Assembly: GCA_028335825.1 (NCBI GenBank)
Contig: JAIOKI010000003.1
Coordinates: forward strand, 124,001 to 188,000
DNA from: Nosema muscidifuracis
Taxonomy: Eukaryota; Microsporidia; Nosematidae
Reading direction: 5' to 3'
Length of the DNA stretch: 64,000 nucleotides
In this document: positions 40,573 through 50,800 of the stretch, one piece after another
Position numbering within the stretch: the first letter of the stretch is position 1
Layout: every line of letters starts with the position of its first letter
Notes under the pieces: model-generated
Seen by the model: only the letters and a program-made list of their open reading frames with translations
Databases searched by the model: none
Told to the model about the DNA's origin: nothing
Made by a program: the position numbers and the translations under genes

Positions 40573-41001
40573 TTATATTAATAACTTATTAACAGCACCA
40601 CTTAGTCTTCTATAATAACCCCATTTTCCTAAATAAAAAGGATCTTTGTAATTTTTTTTACATTCATTAATCTTCTTATCAAGTAAATCTTTAATATTTC
40701 TAAGTTCATCTTTACTTTTTGACTCATCAATACTTTCTTCAATATCAAGAACTTCAATAAGAAATTCTTGATTCATTTTTTTATCCAAAGGATTTTTAAA
40801 AAGATACTTAGCTCTTAAATAATCATCTTGTAAAATTTTATAAGCCGCATTAATTTCTTTTATTTTACCAGTATCCGTTTTTAATAAATCTGGATGATAT
40901 TTTTTACTAAGTTTGAAATATTCATTTTTTAGTATCGTCTTGTCTACATGAAACGATTTGGGTAAATTAAATATTTTGTAAATGTCATTCGTAGGAAGCA
41001 T
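40573..41001 (-). CDS. JAC1: mitosomal J-protein Jac1/HscB
   Basis: A 142-residue co-chaperone; CCCC directly abuts the ATG. Residues 5-70 are a J domain with FHVDKTILKNEYFKLSKKYH and HPD at 36-38, followed by GKIKEINAAYKILQDDYLRA. The second half is the HscB C-terminal helical bundle: QEFLIEVLDIEESIDE aligns with the family's QEFLMEVLELREEIEE, which binds the scaffold Isu1. In microsporidia the iron-sulfur cluster pathway is the main known function of the mitosome, and Jac1 passes the cluster scaffold to the mitochondrial Hsp70. The N terminus lacks an obvious long targeting peptide, which is usual for mitosomes. It is divergent from the MAK21-like gene over only 47 bases. Confidence 0.93.
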   Translation of the reverse strand: MLPTNDIYKIFNLPKSFHVDKTILKNEYFKLSKKYHPDLLKTDTGKIKEINAAYKILQDDYLRAKYLFKNPLDKKMNQEFLIEVLDIEESIDESKSKDELRNIKDLLDKKINECKKNYKDPFYLGKWGYYRRLSGAVNKLLI

Positions 41002-41048
41002 GGGGATTTAAAAATAATTTTTTTTATTAAAGTGCATAAACCCCAAAA

Positions 41049-42593
41049 ATGAAAAATGATCAAAAGAAAAAATCGATATTTGAAAAGAGTACAATTAAAG
41101 AAGAATCAAGTATGGATTATAAAAATACTGATATTAATTTAAAAGTTAAAAAAATAAATAGTAAAAAAAGTGATGATACATTAGAGAATAAAGAAATAAA
41201 TTTTAATAAGAATAATAAAGTATCTAAGAAACAAAAAAGAAATTTTGAAATCAAAACAGGAGTAAAAAGAGTTAAAAAAGATAATGAAAGTGTAGTTAAA
41301 GATAACAAGAATATTATTAAAGATAATAAAGACACTGTTAAAAAAAGTAAAGATAACAAGAATATTATTAAATTTAATAAAGACAATAAAGATAATGTTA
41401 AAAATAATAAAGACAATAAAGACACTGCTAAAAAAAGTAAAGAAAAAGATCAAATTGGGGTTAAATTATCTAAACTGGAAAAAGAAATACTTCACAAAGG
41501 TACTATTAAAGATAAAATTAACCTTTTAACTTTGATTGTTGAGAAGAATCCATCTGAGCAAAATTATAAAAATCTTTTATTTTATACAGAAAATCAACGA
41601 AATGATGTCATTTATATCGTATTGAAAAATCTTAAAGATCTTTTAATTTCTAAAGGTGTACCAAAGAATTATTACATAAAACAGAAAATTACGAAATGTT
41701 TTGAAATAAATGTACGTAATACTTTTATTAAGACAAAAGTTTTGAGACTAGTATACGAATTACTAAAGAATAATATTTTATTTATGGATTTGATATACAC
41801 CTTTATCAATAAAATAGGAGATAAAAAAGAGATTAAAACATACGTTCGTGAAAATTTAACGTCTTTGTACGAAATTAATGAAGAAGCTATTTTGTTAAAT
41901 ATTGAAGATTTTTATTTTAAAAATATGAATTTTAAATGTACAAACTCAGTTTTAAAATTTTTAGGTTCTGTAGTTCCATCAGATAATAAAAAAATGATTG
42001 GAATTTACAGACTAATTCTTGATAATATTAATGAATATAAAGATGAACATAGAAATATTGTTTTAGAGAATTGTCTAAATCATTTGAGCACATTATTAGA
42101 AGGATTAGATAATCCTAAATCATTCTTAGAAGAGGATGAAGATACAAAAAAATTAGAAAATATTTTAATTAGTTCATATTATACAGATAAGATTGCATTT
42201 GCCAGTATAAAAATATTATTTATGTGTCAAAATCCAAAGATTAAAATATTTATTACAAATATAATTAAGAATAATATTCTTGTTAGATATAATAACCTTA
42301 AAGAAGTAGTAGAATATATTAAGAAGATTTATTTAATAGATAAGGATGAAACTTTTATTAAAAATATATTAAATAGCAGTGTATGCTATAAAAAAGAATT
42401 TTTGATTTCTATTTTATCAATTATTTTACATAACAAGATTGACTTTTTAAATATTATGGAAATTTTTAAAAATCATTATTCAAATGTAGTACGAAAAATG
42501 GTAAATTCTATAATTAACAAAGAATATGAAATGACAGAAATTGATCCATTTGACAAAATACAATTAGAAGCATATGAAAATATTTTTAATTAA
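41049..42593 (+). CDS. ribosome biogenesis factor, MAK21/NOC1-like
   Basis: A 514-residue protein; CCCC lies four bases before the ATG. The first 140 residues are Lys/Asn/Asp-rich low complexity with DNKDTVKK-like repeats, typical of nucleolar factors. Then helical repeats begin: GTIKDKINLLTLIVEKNPSE followed by LKNLKDLLISKGVPKNYYIK matches the Mak21/CEBPZ opening (SSDKIAALTLLVQESP, then ALDALKDLFxxxLLPDRKL). The C-terminal CBF-like region has HYSNVVRKMVNSIINKEYEM and DPFDKIQLEAYENIF, reminiscent of HYHPSV and YDPxxRDPxxAxA. It is about half the size of yeast Mak21 (1025 residues). Noc1-Noc2 acts in 66S pre-ribosome maturation. Assignment is moderately firm. Confidence 0.65.
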   Translation: MKNDQKKKSIFEKSTIKEESSMDYKNTDINLKVKKINSKKSDDTLENKEINFNKNNKVSKKQKRNFEIKTGVKRVKKDNESVVKDNKNIIKDNKDTVKKSKDNKNIIKFNKDNKDNVKNNKDNKDTAKKSKEKDQIGVKLSKLEKEILHKGTIKDKINLLTLIVEKNPSEQNYKNLLFYTENQRNDVIYIVLKNLKDLLISKGVPKNYYIKQKITKCFEINVRNTFIKTKVLRLVYELLKNNILFMDLIYTFINKIGDKKEIKTYVRENLTSLYEINEEAILLNIEDFYFKNMNFKCTNSVLKFLGSVVPSDNKKMIGIYRLILDNINEYKDEHRNIVLENCLNHLSTLLEGLDNPKSFLEEDEDTKKLENILISSYYTDKIAFASIKILFMCQNPKIKIFITNIIKNNILVRYNNLKEVVEYIKKIYLIDKDETFIKNILNSSVCYKKEFLISILSIILHNKIDFLNIMEIFKNHYSNVVRKMVNSIINKEYEMTEIDPFDKIQLEAYENIFN

Positions 42594-42605
42594 ATTTTTT
42601 TTAAT

Positions 42606-44069
42606 TTACCATGCATTTAATTCTTCATCAGAAGTATCAGTCTTTTCAACAGTGATATTTAAATTAGAAATAGATAGTTCTAAAGAATCGGGTTCTTTAA
42701 GTGATTCAGAGCTTTTATAAGATTGATTTTCTTTAGATTTAATCTTTACAGTAGAATGAGAAGCTTGCCTATCAAATCTTTTATTATTTTGTAATAAAAA
42801 TTTAGGAACTTCTTGTTGATTATCTTTTAAAATTTTAACTAAATTTCTAACAAAATTATAATTAACATTATTATCGTAAAAAGAAATAGCTTTTCCTTCT
42901 TCACCAGCTCTACCTGTACGACCTATTCTATGGACATATTCATCTATTGATCCTGGTAAATCGTAATTTATGACCATTTTTAAATCTTTAATATCAAGAC
43001 CCCTAGCTGCTACACTAGTAGCTATAAGTACTGAACATAATCCTGTTCTAAATTTCTTAAGTGATTCATTTCTTTCAAATTGTGTCTTATCCCCGTGTAA
43101 ACTTATACATTTATATTTGCATTTTTCAAGATCTTTAGTCAATTTTATACAATCAATTTTTCTTTCTACAAAAATGATTACTTTCTCAGCTTCTACATGT
43201 TCTCTCCAATTATTTACTAAGGTAATTCCTTTAAGTATTTCAAGAATCATTTCAAATTTATTTTTTACCATGTAAATTTCTTGCTTGACTTTTGTTTTAC
43301 ATTCATATTCAGCTTCTAAACAAACTCTCTCTTTCTTAACTATCAAATCAAATATATTAATAATTTCTTTAGAATAAGTAGCACTGAACATACAAGTCTG
43401 TATATTTTTATGTATATATTTTTTAATTTCATCTATTTGTTGTTTAAATGTACTATCATATAGTCTATCAGCTTCGTCAAATATCATAACTTCAAGATTG
43501 TCAAAATTTATGTTATTCCTTTTTAAATTATCAATTAATTTACCAGGTGTTGCTATTAAAATATTTGCTTTGTTTACATCTTCATCGTCTTTCTTCTGAC
43601 CATAAACTGTTGCTACAGTTATTGTATCTCTCTTCTGTTTAAAATCAAAATATAAATCATTTTTTTCTTGTTTTTTTGTAATATAAATTTTCTTACTCAA
43701 TTCTTGACATACTCTTTTTATTTGATCACATAACTCTCTTACAGGGCATATTATACAAGCTTTCATTCCAGGATTCTTAATAATTTTAGATATTAATGGT
43801 ATAATATAACAAAGAGTTTTTCCTGATCCAGTAGGAGCTTTACATATAAAATCACTTCCTTCTAATACAATAGGCATGGTGTATTGTTGAATCATATTAA
43901 AGTTATCAAATTTTGATTTTATATTTTGTGCCAATACTTCGTTAAATATTGAAAAGTCGGTTATAGGCTCTATTTTTCTATTTATAGTTATTTTTACGTT
44001 ACCAGTAGTTTTTTCTATTTCTTTTTTTTCATTTGAAAACATGGGTAAAAAATCATTTTTAATTTTCAA
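42606..44069 (-). CDS. DED1: DEAD-box RNA helicase, DED1/DDX3-like
   Basis: A 487-residue ATP-dependent RNA helicase; CCC directly abuts the ATG. Motifs in order: Q-motif region NMIQQYTMPIVLEG, motif I APTGSGKT (78-85), Ia CPVRELCDQI, II DEAD (198-201), III SAT (229-231), IV-V IIFVERKIDCIKL and TSVAARGLDI, VI HRIGRTGRAGE (380-390). VINYDLPGSIDEYVHRIGRT followed by NNVNYNFVRNLVKILKDNQQ and VPKFL is the Ded1/DDX3 pattern (NxxIxxxLVxLLxEANQEVPxFL). The N- and C-terminal tails are much shorter than in yeast Ded1 (604 residues). Ded1 promotes scanning during translation initiation. Its stop is only 12 bases from the convergent MAK21-like stop. Confidence 0.9.
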   Translation of the reverse strand: MKIKNDFLPMFSNEKKEIEKTTGNVKITINRKIEPITDFSIFNEVLAQNIKSKFDNFNMIQQYTMPIVLEGSDFICKAPTGSGKTLCYIIPLISKIIKNPGMKACIICPVRELCDQIKRVCQELSKKIYITKKQEKNDLYFDFKQKRDTITVATVYGQKKDDEDVNKANILIATPGKLIDNLKRNNINFDNLEVMIFDEADRLYDSTFKQQIDEIKKYIHKNIQTCMFSATYSKEIINIFDLIVKKERVCLEAEYECKTKVKQEIYMVKNKFEMILEILKGITLVNNWREHVEAEKVIIFVERKIDCIKLTKDLEKCKYKCISLHGDKTQFERNESLKKFRTGLCSVLIATSVAARGLDIKDLKMVINYDLPGSIDEYVHRIGRTGRAGEEGKAISFYDNNVNYNFVRNLVKILKDNQQEVPKFLLQNNKRFDRQASHSTVKIKSKENQSYKSSESLKEPDSLELSISNLNITVEKTDTSDEELNAW

Positions 44070-44147
44070 AAAAAACTATTTAAAAAGTTTAGTGTAAATG
44101 TTTAAAAATATAAAAAAAATATTAACGAAATATTTTGAAAAAATAAT

Positions 44148-45542
44148 TTATTTTTTGTTTTTCCTTATTCTATTTTTTGATAGATTATATTTTCTCTTAC
44201 TTCTTCTCACAAATAATTCTTTTCTTTCTTGTTTGGAATATTTTTTACCGTAAACTTCTGCTTTTTCTTGTTTACTCATTTTTTTAGATATAAAATTTAA
44301 TCCCCTGCCATTATTTTTCTTTTTCTTAAAAACGTTGATTACAGAACGATAAGCGTACGCCACGCTTTTAGTTTTTAATCCTTTAAAACATTCGACGTAG
44401 TTTAAAATTATCTCTTTGAGATTCTCACAAAATTTTTTATCTTTCGATTCTTCTTCATTATTATTATCAAGTTCTCCTTCATTATTATCATCTAATTCTT
44501 CCTCTTCATCATTATCAATTTCTTCTTCCTCATCATTTTCATCTAATTCTTCCTTATCATTATCATCTTCTTCTTCCTCATCAATATCAATTTCTTCCTC
44601 CTCATCATTATCAATTTCTTCTTCATCTGTCTCTATTTCCTTATCAAATTTGACATATATAGCTCTTAACAAATTAAGTCCATAACATATCATATCGTCA
44701 TCCTTGAAAGGACAACAAAATGTTTCAGAAATTATTTTTATAACGTTAATAACTTCATCTTTATTAACTGAATCTACTATAGCTGTCATAAGATCTTTGA
44801 CATCATCTTTTTCAGGATCTATCATAGACAAAGCTAAAGGAATAATTGTATGCTTAATGTTATATCGATTTCTAAATAACACAAATACTTTCATCTTAAG
44901 AATTAAATATTCTCTCTCATCTTTTCTACCTACAATATCTTTATACAACTTTTCTCCGTATTTTTTGCACTTATCTGATAACAAAGGCATTTTCATATTC
45001 TCTATAAAATACTTGTAACAATATTTACGAACTTTTGGGTTATCAAAAAGACCAGTACAAATAGAAACTTCAAGATCTAAATTAAATTTTGTAAATAAAA
45101 AACAGATAAAATAATAACAAAAAAGTTTTTGTTTATCTGTACCTATCTTGTAATACTCAATTATAAGATCTATATCGGATTCTTGTATGATTGTTTTTAT
45201 ATTGTATATATATTTTACACAGTCATGTACTTCATCCAAAATAAGTTTGATAAAATCTCCACTTTTTGTTAATTTTTTATAAGTCATTGTTAGATTCGCA
45301 GCTATTAAAGATGTTTTGAGCTTGTACGTCTTAGCTTTCTTAACACTTTCTAATAACACTTGTGACAAATTAGTATCAAGATTACTATATCGTAATAAAA
45401 AATCCATAGTTTGCCGAATAATTTTTTCTGGTTGTTTTTGTAGATTTAAAAGATGCTGGAATGATGAAATCTGTTTTCTATATTCATCAATATATGTAGA
45501 TGGATCTTTATCCATATTAACTGACAATGTTGCTATATCCAT
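44148..45542 (-). CDS. SDA1: ribosome biogenesis / nuclear export factor SDA1-like
   Basis: A 464-residue protein; CCC directly abuts the ATG. The N-terminal helical region (YIDEYRKQISSFQHLLNLQK, MDFLLRYSNLDTNLSQVLLE, LKTSLIAANLTMTYKKLTKS) fits the SDA1 N-terminal domain, where YxxEFxxQxxHYxSxL and LRxxLVxALILLRNK are conserved. Residues about 300-375 are an acidic tandem repeat of NDEEEEIDI-like units. The C-terminal block KTKSVAYAYRSVINVFKKKK corresponds to the SDA1 signature SKxVxMAARSLIxLFR, followed by RG, and the tail is strongly basic (RRSKRKYNLSKNRIRKNKK). Sda1 works in 60S subunit maturation and export. Yeast Sda1 is 767 residues, so this is a reduced version. Confidence 0.82.
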   Translation of the reverse strand: MDIATLSVNMDKDPSTYIDEYRKQISSFQHLLNLQKQPEKIIRQTMDFLLRYSNLDTNLSQVLLESVKKAKTYKLKTSLIAANLTMTYKKLTKSGDFIKLILDEVHDCVKYIYNIKTIIQESDIDLIIEYYKIGTDKQKLFCYYFICFLFTKFNLDLEVSICTGLFDNPKVRKYCYKYFIENMKMPLLSDKCKKYGEKLYKDIVGRKDEREYLILKMKVFVLFRNRYNIKHTIIPLALSMIDPEKDDVKDLMTAIVDSVNKDEVINVIKIISETFCCPFKDDDMICYGLNLLRAIYVKFDKEIETDEEEIDNDEEEEIDIDEEEEDDNDKEELDENDEEEEIDNDEEEELDDNNEGELDNNNEEESKDKKFCENLKEIILNYVECFKGLKTKSVAYAYRSVINVFKKKKNNGRGLNFISKKMSKQEKAEVYGKKYSKQERKELFVRRSKRKYNLSKNRIRKNKK

Positions 45543-45588
45543 GGGTAATAAAATTTATTAAAATATATAAGAAAAAAAATTGCAAAAA

Positions 45589-45659
45589 TGCCAGATACGG
45601 GAATCGAACCCGTGACCAAGCGGCCACAACGCTACGCTCTACCACTAAGCTAATCCAGC
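45589..45659 (-). tRNA. tRNA-His (GTG), copy 1
   Basis: On the minus strand the 71 bases fold as a cloverleaf: acceptor GCTGGAT/ATCTGGC (two G-T wobbles) with discriminator A, D-stem GCTT/GAGC, anticodon arm with loop TTGTGGC (anticodon GTG), and T-arm ACGGG TTCGATT CCCGT. The anticodon arm GCGTTGTGGCCGC matches eukaryotic tRNA-His. The base just before position 1 (45660) is C on the plus strand, so a G at -1 is already encoded. A run of T follows the 3' end on the minus strand (45584-45588), a Pol III terminator. No intron. Confidence 0.95.
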
Positions 45660-45715
45660 CGAAATTCAAATAAGCTAATATTATATTACAAATATTTAAA
45701 ATAAAAATTGCAAAA

Positions 45716-45786
45716 TGCCAGATACGGGAATCGAACCCGTGACCAAGCGGCCACAACGCTACGCTCTACCACTAAGCTAATCCAGC
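45716..45786 (-). tRNA. tRNA-His (GTG), copy 2
   Basis: Identical in sequence to copy 1 across the whole mature tRNA and the encoded -1 G (45787), and also similar in the adjacent downstream AATTGCAAAA stretch. It lies 127 bases from copy 1 in the same orientation. Upstream flanks differ after the first few bases. The downstream T-run is four bases here (45712-45715). A recent tandem duplication is the simplest reading. Confidence 0.95.
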
Positions 45787-45979
45787 CGTTTGCTGAATGA
45801 TACATATATCGTTAATTTAATATATTAAATTTACATATGTATTAACTTATTTGATATTATATAGATGTATATAAGTCAAATTAACATAAAAGTATTATAT
45901 TTATAGTAATTTAATTAATATAATACTAAATATATATAAAATTCTATTTTATTATTTAATTTTTAATATAACAACATAT

Positions 45980-46756
45980 CTAATTTTTTCGATCATGATT
46001 ATCGATTTTGCCTTGTACATGACATACATTATTTTTTAGGCTTTTATGAGTTTTAATTATTTTAGATATTACATTTGAATTTTTATTAATAAAACAATTA
46101 AGTTCTACATTTTTTCTCATAAAACTTATAAGACCTATTTTTTCATTCAGTATGTCATACTTTTTGTTTATATTACATATTTGTTTAAAAATATTCCTAA
46201 TTTTTTCAATAGTTTGTTTAGCTTTGGGTATATCTTTCATAATTTTTAATTTAATATTACTAAATTCCAAATCTAAATTATTTTTACACAATTTGATCAA
46301 AATATCTTCTAAATTTCTAATAAGATGTTCCATCTCTATATTTATCAAATTCAAGAACATTTCATCTATTTTGTAATCTATAAATTTAATTTTTTCTTTA
46401 TTTTGTAGAAATCTAAATGGTAAAATTAATCGAATACTTGTTTTTGATATGTCTTCATTTATAATTGCAGCATATGTTTTATCATTTTCTAAAATTTTTT
46501 TATTTTGTTTAAATACATACCAATCTGATAAATTAAATTTATCTTCAAAAAAATTATCTAAAATTTCTTCGTTAATGCTATTAACTAATTTTAAATCCTG
46601 TACAGGAATAAATTCATTATTTTTGTATTCATTTAAAAATATTGATATATTCATTTCACAATGTTTACTCAACAAAAGTAATAAATCAGTATCCAAAGAG
46701 AAAAAGTATACTGGTATAGTAGATTTACAACAAGATATAATAAGTAAAAAAATCAT
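45980..46756 (-). CDS. secreted protein, right-arm family candidate
   Basis: A 258-residue protein with a short hydrophobic leader (MIFLLIISCCKSTIPVYFFS) and CCC 16 bases upstream. After the leader comes a beta-like stretch (LDTDLLLLLSKHCEMNISIF), placed as in the genes at 51515-63028, then a helical region from about residue 130 (IDEMFLNLINIEMEHLIRNL, KIMKDIPKAKQTIEKIRNIF) that looks coiled-coil. No C-terminal membrane span is seen; the C terminus is basic (KIDNHDRKN). I place it tentatively with the local secreted-protein series on plan alone. Function unknown. Confidence 0.6.
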   Translation of the reverse strand: MIFLLIISCCKSTIPVYFFSLDTDLLLLLSKHCEMNISIFLNEYKNNEFIPVQDLKLVNSINEEILDNFFEDKFNLSDWYVFKQNKKILENDKTYAAIINEDISKTSIRLILPFRFLQNKEKIKFIDYKIDEMFLNLINIEMEHLIRNLEDILIKLCKNNLDLEFSNIKLKIMKDIPKAKQTIEKIRNIFKQICNINKKYDILNEKIGLISFMRKNVELNCFINKNSNVISKIIKTHKSLKNNVCHVQGKIDNHDRKN

Positions 46757-47383
46757 CTTTGTATTGATAAGGGAATTATTTATAAGATTTTTATTTGTTT
46801 TTTATAAGCAACAAACTAATTAAAAATATAAATTAATATAAGAAATTTAATTAAATAATATCTAATTTATTTATAGTTATCTTCTTTGTATTAATTCATC
46901 TCTCTTAAGTCGAATATTATGATTGGACTCGTTAATTCCTCAATTCTAGTAATTTAATCTATTACAAATTCATTTTGAAATGAATTCCTCTGCTCTATTA
47001 ATTTTTTTTCAAATTTGTTAAATATTTATAATTTTTAATAAAAAAGTTTTTTTACAAAAAATGACGTAAATTAATTAAGTAGAACTAGCACATAGAAAAT
47101 AAATCTTATATTTATGGTTGATTTACATTTCATTCTATTAAATAAAAAAACAAATAATTTATTAAATATATTCTCATTTTTAAAGCTTTTTTATTTTTAC
47201 TATATTAATATAAACTTATTGAAAATAAGTAGCATCAAAATTAACTGAATTTAAAGTACCAAAAAAGATGAATAATCAAACTTCTATCTATAAATGATAC
47301 AATTCTTTAATTGTATTAGAACCAAACTCGAAATATTACAAAGACCTTTAAAGGTTTTATAATAAAGCATTTGTTAAAACAAA

Positions 47384-47581
47384 TTATGAATTAGCAAGTA
47401 TTTCAATTATACTGTCTTTTACAAAATATTTAAGAAATGGTTGATCTTTCATTACATTATACATTGGAATATTTCTATTAGATACTTCAATATTATCATT
47501 TACCTCAAGTCTAAAGATATAATTGAGACTTTATTTTCTTTTTATAAGGAAAGATTTTAAATTTTCGAGTAAATACCTCAT
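47384..47581 (-). pseudogene. interrupted gene remnant, unknown family
   Basis: The minus-strand frame from an ATG at 47581 is protein-like throughout (MRYLLENLKSFLIKRK near the start, FRLEVNDNIEVSNRNIPMYN and QPFLKYFVKDSIIEILANS near the end) but is interrupted. The good codon content (Pro, Asp, Val, Met) argues against chance. No homologue is recognised. It may be the remains of a host gene; its neighbour is an LTR element but it does not resemble any part of that element. Confidence 0.4.
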
Positions 47582-47783
47582 TATCAGTCTATCAAAAAAA
47601 AGATAAAACTTCTACTAATAAATCTATAAATTTTAATCCTTGCTTTCTAAGATTAATATACTAATATATTGTATATTAACAATTGATTGTATATATACTT
47701 AAATTAATAATAATATTGTATGTTAAAAACATGTACTTGATTAGAATTAAGATACTAATTATATTTGTTATATATTTACAATT

Positions 47784-47788
47784 GATTG
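47784..47788 (+). repeat. target-site duplication, left copy
   Basis: GATTG immediately before the 5' LTR, matched by GATTG at 51290-51294. Five bases is the usual length for Ty3/Gypsy integrases. Confidence 0.9.
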
Positions 47789-47869
47789 TGTTGACATTTT
47801 AAAAATTTTATAAAAAGAACCCCAGTTTTTTTAGGATGTCTGAAAGGAATATAAATAAAACAACTAACA
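47789..47869 (+). repeat. 5' LTR, 81 bp
   Basis: Begins TGTTGACATT and ends CAACTAACA, giving the TG...CA ends. It is very short for an LTR. It contains CCCCAG and then AGGATG: the ATG at 47836 opens the polyprotein frame, so the first 11 codons lie inside the LTR. Confidence 0.93.
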
Positions 47870-50800
47870 TGGTGGAGAATGGGCATACGAAACCCATCGA
47901 GAACTTTATATTAAGTGAAAACTTATTAAAGGAATGCATGAGATTAGAAATTATGAGTTTTTTCAGACAAAAAACAGATCAAGAAAAGATCGAATATATT
48001 ATTGGAAGAGCCGATTACGATATCGTAATGTGGCACCAGGAGATCCATGAATCCAAGCGTAAAGCAGCTACGGATTATAAGGCGTGGAAGAGTTTAGCAA
48101 AAGAGAAGTTTGAGGTGAAGAAATATGATATTGGACAAGTTTATAGGCTGTGTCAGAAAGTTGATGAAGAAGTAGTAGCTTTTATTAAAAGAGTTGAAAA
48201 TGAAGCCAGGCCATTTAAGCTCAATAATAAGGCTGTATTAAGGATAATAGCTGCAGGTGTCAAAGCAGACTATTCCGATATTCGAAGGTTTCTACTAACA
48301 GTAGATGAGTTGGAACAAGAAGATGTAGATTCCATCAGGAGATTAGAAGAAGAATATAAAATCGAAGAAAAAAAGAAAGAAGACGAGATAAAAAATGCCG
48401 AAATGTTAAAGAAAGAGTTATTGGCGTTAAAAACTCAATTAGAAAAAATTCAACTGGCTCCGAGGAAGCCGTTAAGGTGTTTTAATTGCGAGATGTTGGG
48501 ACATACAGCTAGGGATTGTAAAAGGCGGATGAAAAGTTCTGAATTTAAAAAGAAAATTAACGTGATTGATGACGACATCAGTGATATTTTGAATAAAGAG
48601 AATAGTATTTATATTAATGATCGACAGGTCAAAATTTTAGCGGATACAGGGTCTCATTATAATTTCATTAGTAAAAAATCAGTGGAAACTTTAGGGTTGA
48701 GTTTTCATAGGAACACCCGTACCATGACGTTTTATACATGTTTAGAAGAACCTTTTTATGTAACCAATCACACGTTAATTAATTTTACGCATAATGGTAT
48801 TTTATATAAAGCGAAATTTTACATTTTGCCGACGGTAAAGACAGAGAAAATTATTATAGGACGAGAAAGCCTTAAAAATATGAAGAGAATACAAAAGGTT
48901 AAATATGAATGTGAGATCCGCACGGAGAAAGGGAAACGAATTGTAGAAAAGATTTATAACATGCCAAAGCAGTTAGAGGGTAGCATAGAAGAAGCTATTA
49001 ATAAGTTATTAGAGAAAGGATATGTTCAAAAATCAAAATCGACGTGGGTTAATAATATAAGACCAGTAGTGAAACCGGATGGGTCAATCAGAGTGACTAC
49101 TAACTTAATAGCATTGAATAAAATTGTGGAGTTAGACAGATACTCTCTGCCAAATATTGATGAAATGTTGTTTAATTTAAAAGATATGGAGTATTTTTCA
49201 AAAATAGACCTGGAAGATGGATTTTTCCAAATACCATTGTCAAAGCAAGATAGACACAAAACAGCCTTTCGTTACAAACACAGATTATATGAGTGGACAG
49301 TAATGCCGATGGGATTTAAGAATGCTCCGGCGATATTTCAAAGATATATGGATAACACATTGGAGGAAGAGATAAGGAAAAGTTGTTTGTGCTACGTTGA
49401 TGATATATTAATTTTTGGTCGGACAGAAAAGGACCATGATGAGGCTTATGTGAGAATATTGAAGAAGTTAGAAGAGAACAATCTAAAAATTAACAAAATA
49501 AAGACTATCTATAAACAGAAGGAAATTTCTTTTCTAGGACATACTATAAGCAAGGACAAAATACGTCCTAACTTGATAAAAATGCAAGCAATTGATGATG
49601 TAGAACAGCCTAAAGACAAGAAACAGCTGCAGGAATTTTTAGGGTTAGTGAATTATTACAGAAAATTTATTAAAAATTGTTCAATCATTGGAGGACCTCT
49701 ATATGAACTATTGAAGTGTAATAAGGAATTTATTTGGAACAAAGAAGAAATCGAAGCATTTAAAAATCTTAAAAGAGCACTCAGAGAAAATTTAGGACTT
49801 TTCCAGCCGAATTTTAAAAAAGAATTTAAGATAGAAACTGATGCTTCAAATTTTGGAATTGCAGGAATACTATCACAAGAGGTTGATGGTCAAGATTACC
49901 CTATTGCTTTTGCATCCAGGCGGTTACAGCAACACGAGATTAAATATAGTGCTAGTGAAAAAGAATGTTTAGCTATGCTCTGGGCCATGGAACACTTCAA
50001 ATATTTTATTTACGGCACTACATTTAAGATTATTACAGATCATAAAGCATTAGAAGTACTAAATAAGGGCGAAATCAAATCATTGAGAATACAGAGATGG
50101 CTAGACAGGATGTCTTGTTTTTCGTTTGAAGTAAAGTACAAACAGGGTAAAGAGATTCCACATGTGGATTGTTTAAGTAGAAATTCGACAGGAACAGAAG
50201 AGATATTAAAATTAAATGAAATAAGGGAAGATATTACAAAAGATAGTATTAATAAAAGGCTTTTAACAGATGCGAAGAAGGGTTTGCAGGAAACAGATAT
50301 CAGAAAACTACACGAAGAATTAATACACAGGGGTATGCAATCTATGGAATATGAGTTAAAGAAAAAGGGATATAATTTACAAGGAATCAGCCCTATTATC
50401 AAAAAAATAGTTAAAGAGTGTGAAGTATGTAAGATGTACAATGCGAAAAAAGGGAAAAGATTTATTTTTGTAACGGCACATGAACCAGGAGAAAAAGTGG
50501 CCATAGACACAATTGGACCTATTGAGGGTTATTATATTATAGCAGCAATAGATTATTTTACTAGAAAGGGGTATGTTAAATTAGTTAAATCACGTACCGA
50601 TGAAAAAATATTAGAGATGATTAAGGATATTTTTGAAGAAGTTAAAATTCAAACTCTTATTCTTGACCAAGCAAAGGAGAATCAAAGTAGAAAAATTAAG
50701 GCTTACTGTGAGAAAATGAATATTAAACTGCATTATACTTCTCCATACCATCACCAGTCGAATGGACGAGTTGAGAGATTCAACAGAACTTTAGAAGATT

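Larger units (their letters stand above)
46757..47788. other. spacer with gene remnant, left flank of LTR element
   Basis: AT-rich. A minus-strand coding remnant lies at 47384-47581. Near 47680-47735, ATTGATTGTATATATACTTA resembles sequence immediately right of the LTR element, indicating the element went into locally repeated DNA. Confidence 0.5.

Noticed and set aside
41117-41453. Two Leu/Phe/Ser-rich minus-strand frames
   Set aside because: Shadows of the Lys/Asn-rich tract of the MAK21-like gene.
44416-44685. Ser-rich 89-codon plus-strand frame
   Set aside because: Exact antisense of the acidic repeat in the SDA1-like gene.
45517-45756. 79-codon minus-strand frame
   Set aside because: Runs through the two tRNA-His genes; repeated RVRFPYLAF is translated tRNA.
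50040-50510. 156-codon minus-strand frame
   Set aside because: Antisense to the RNase H-integrase part of the LTR element; no motif or family support.
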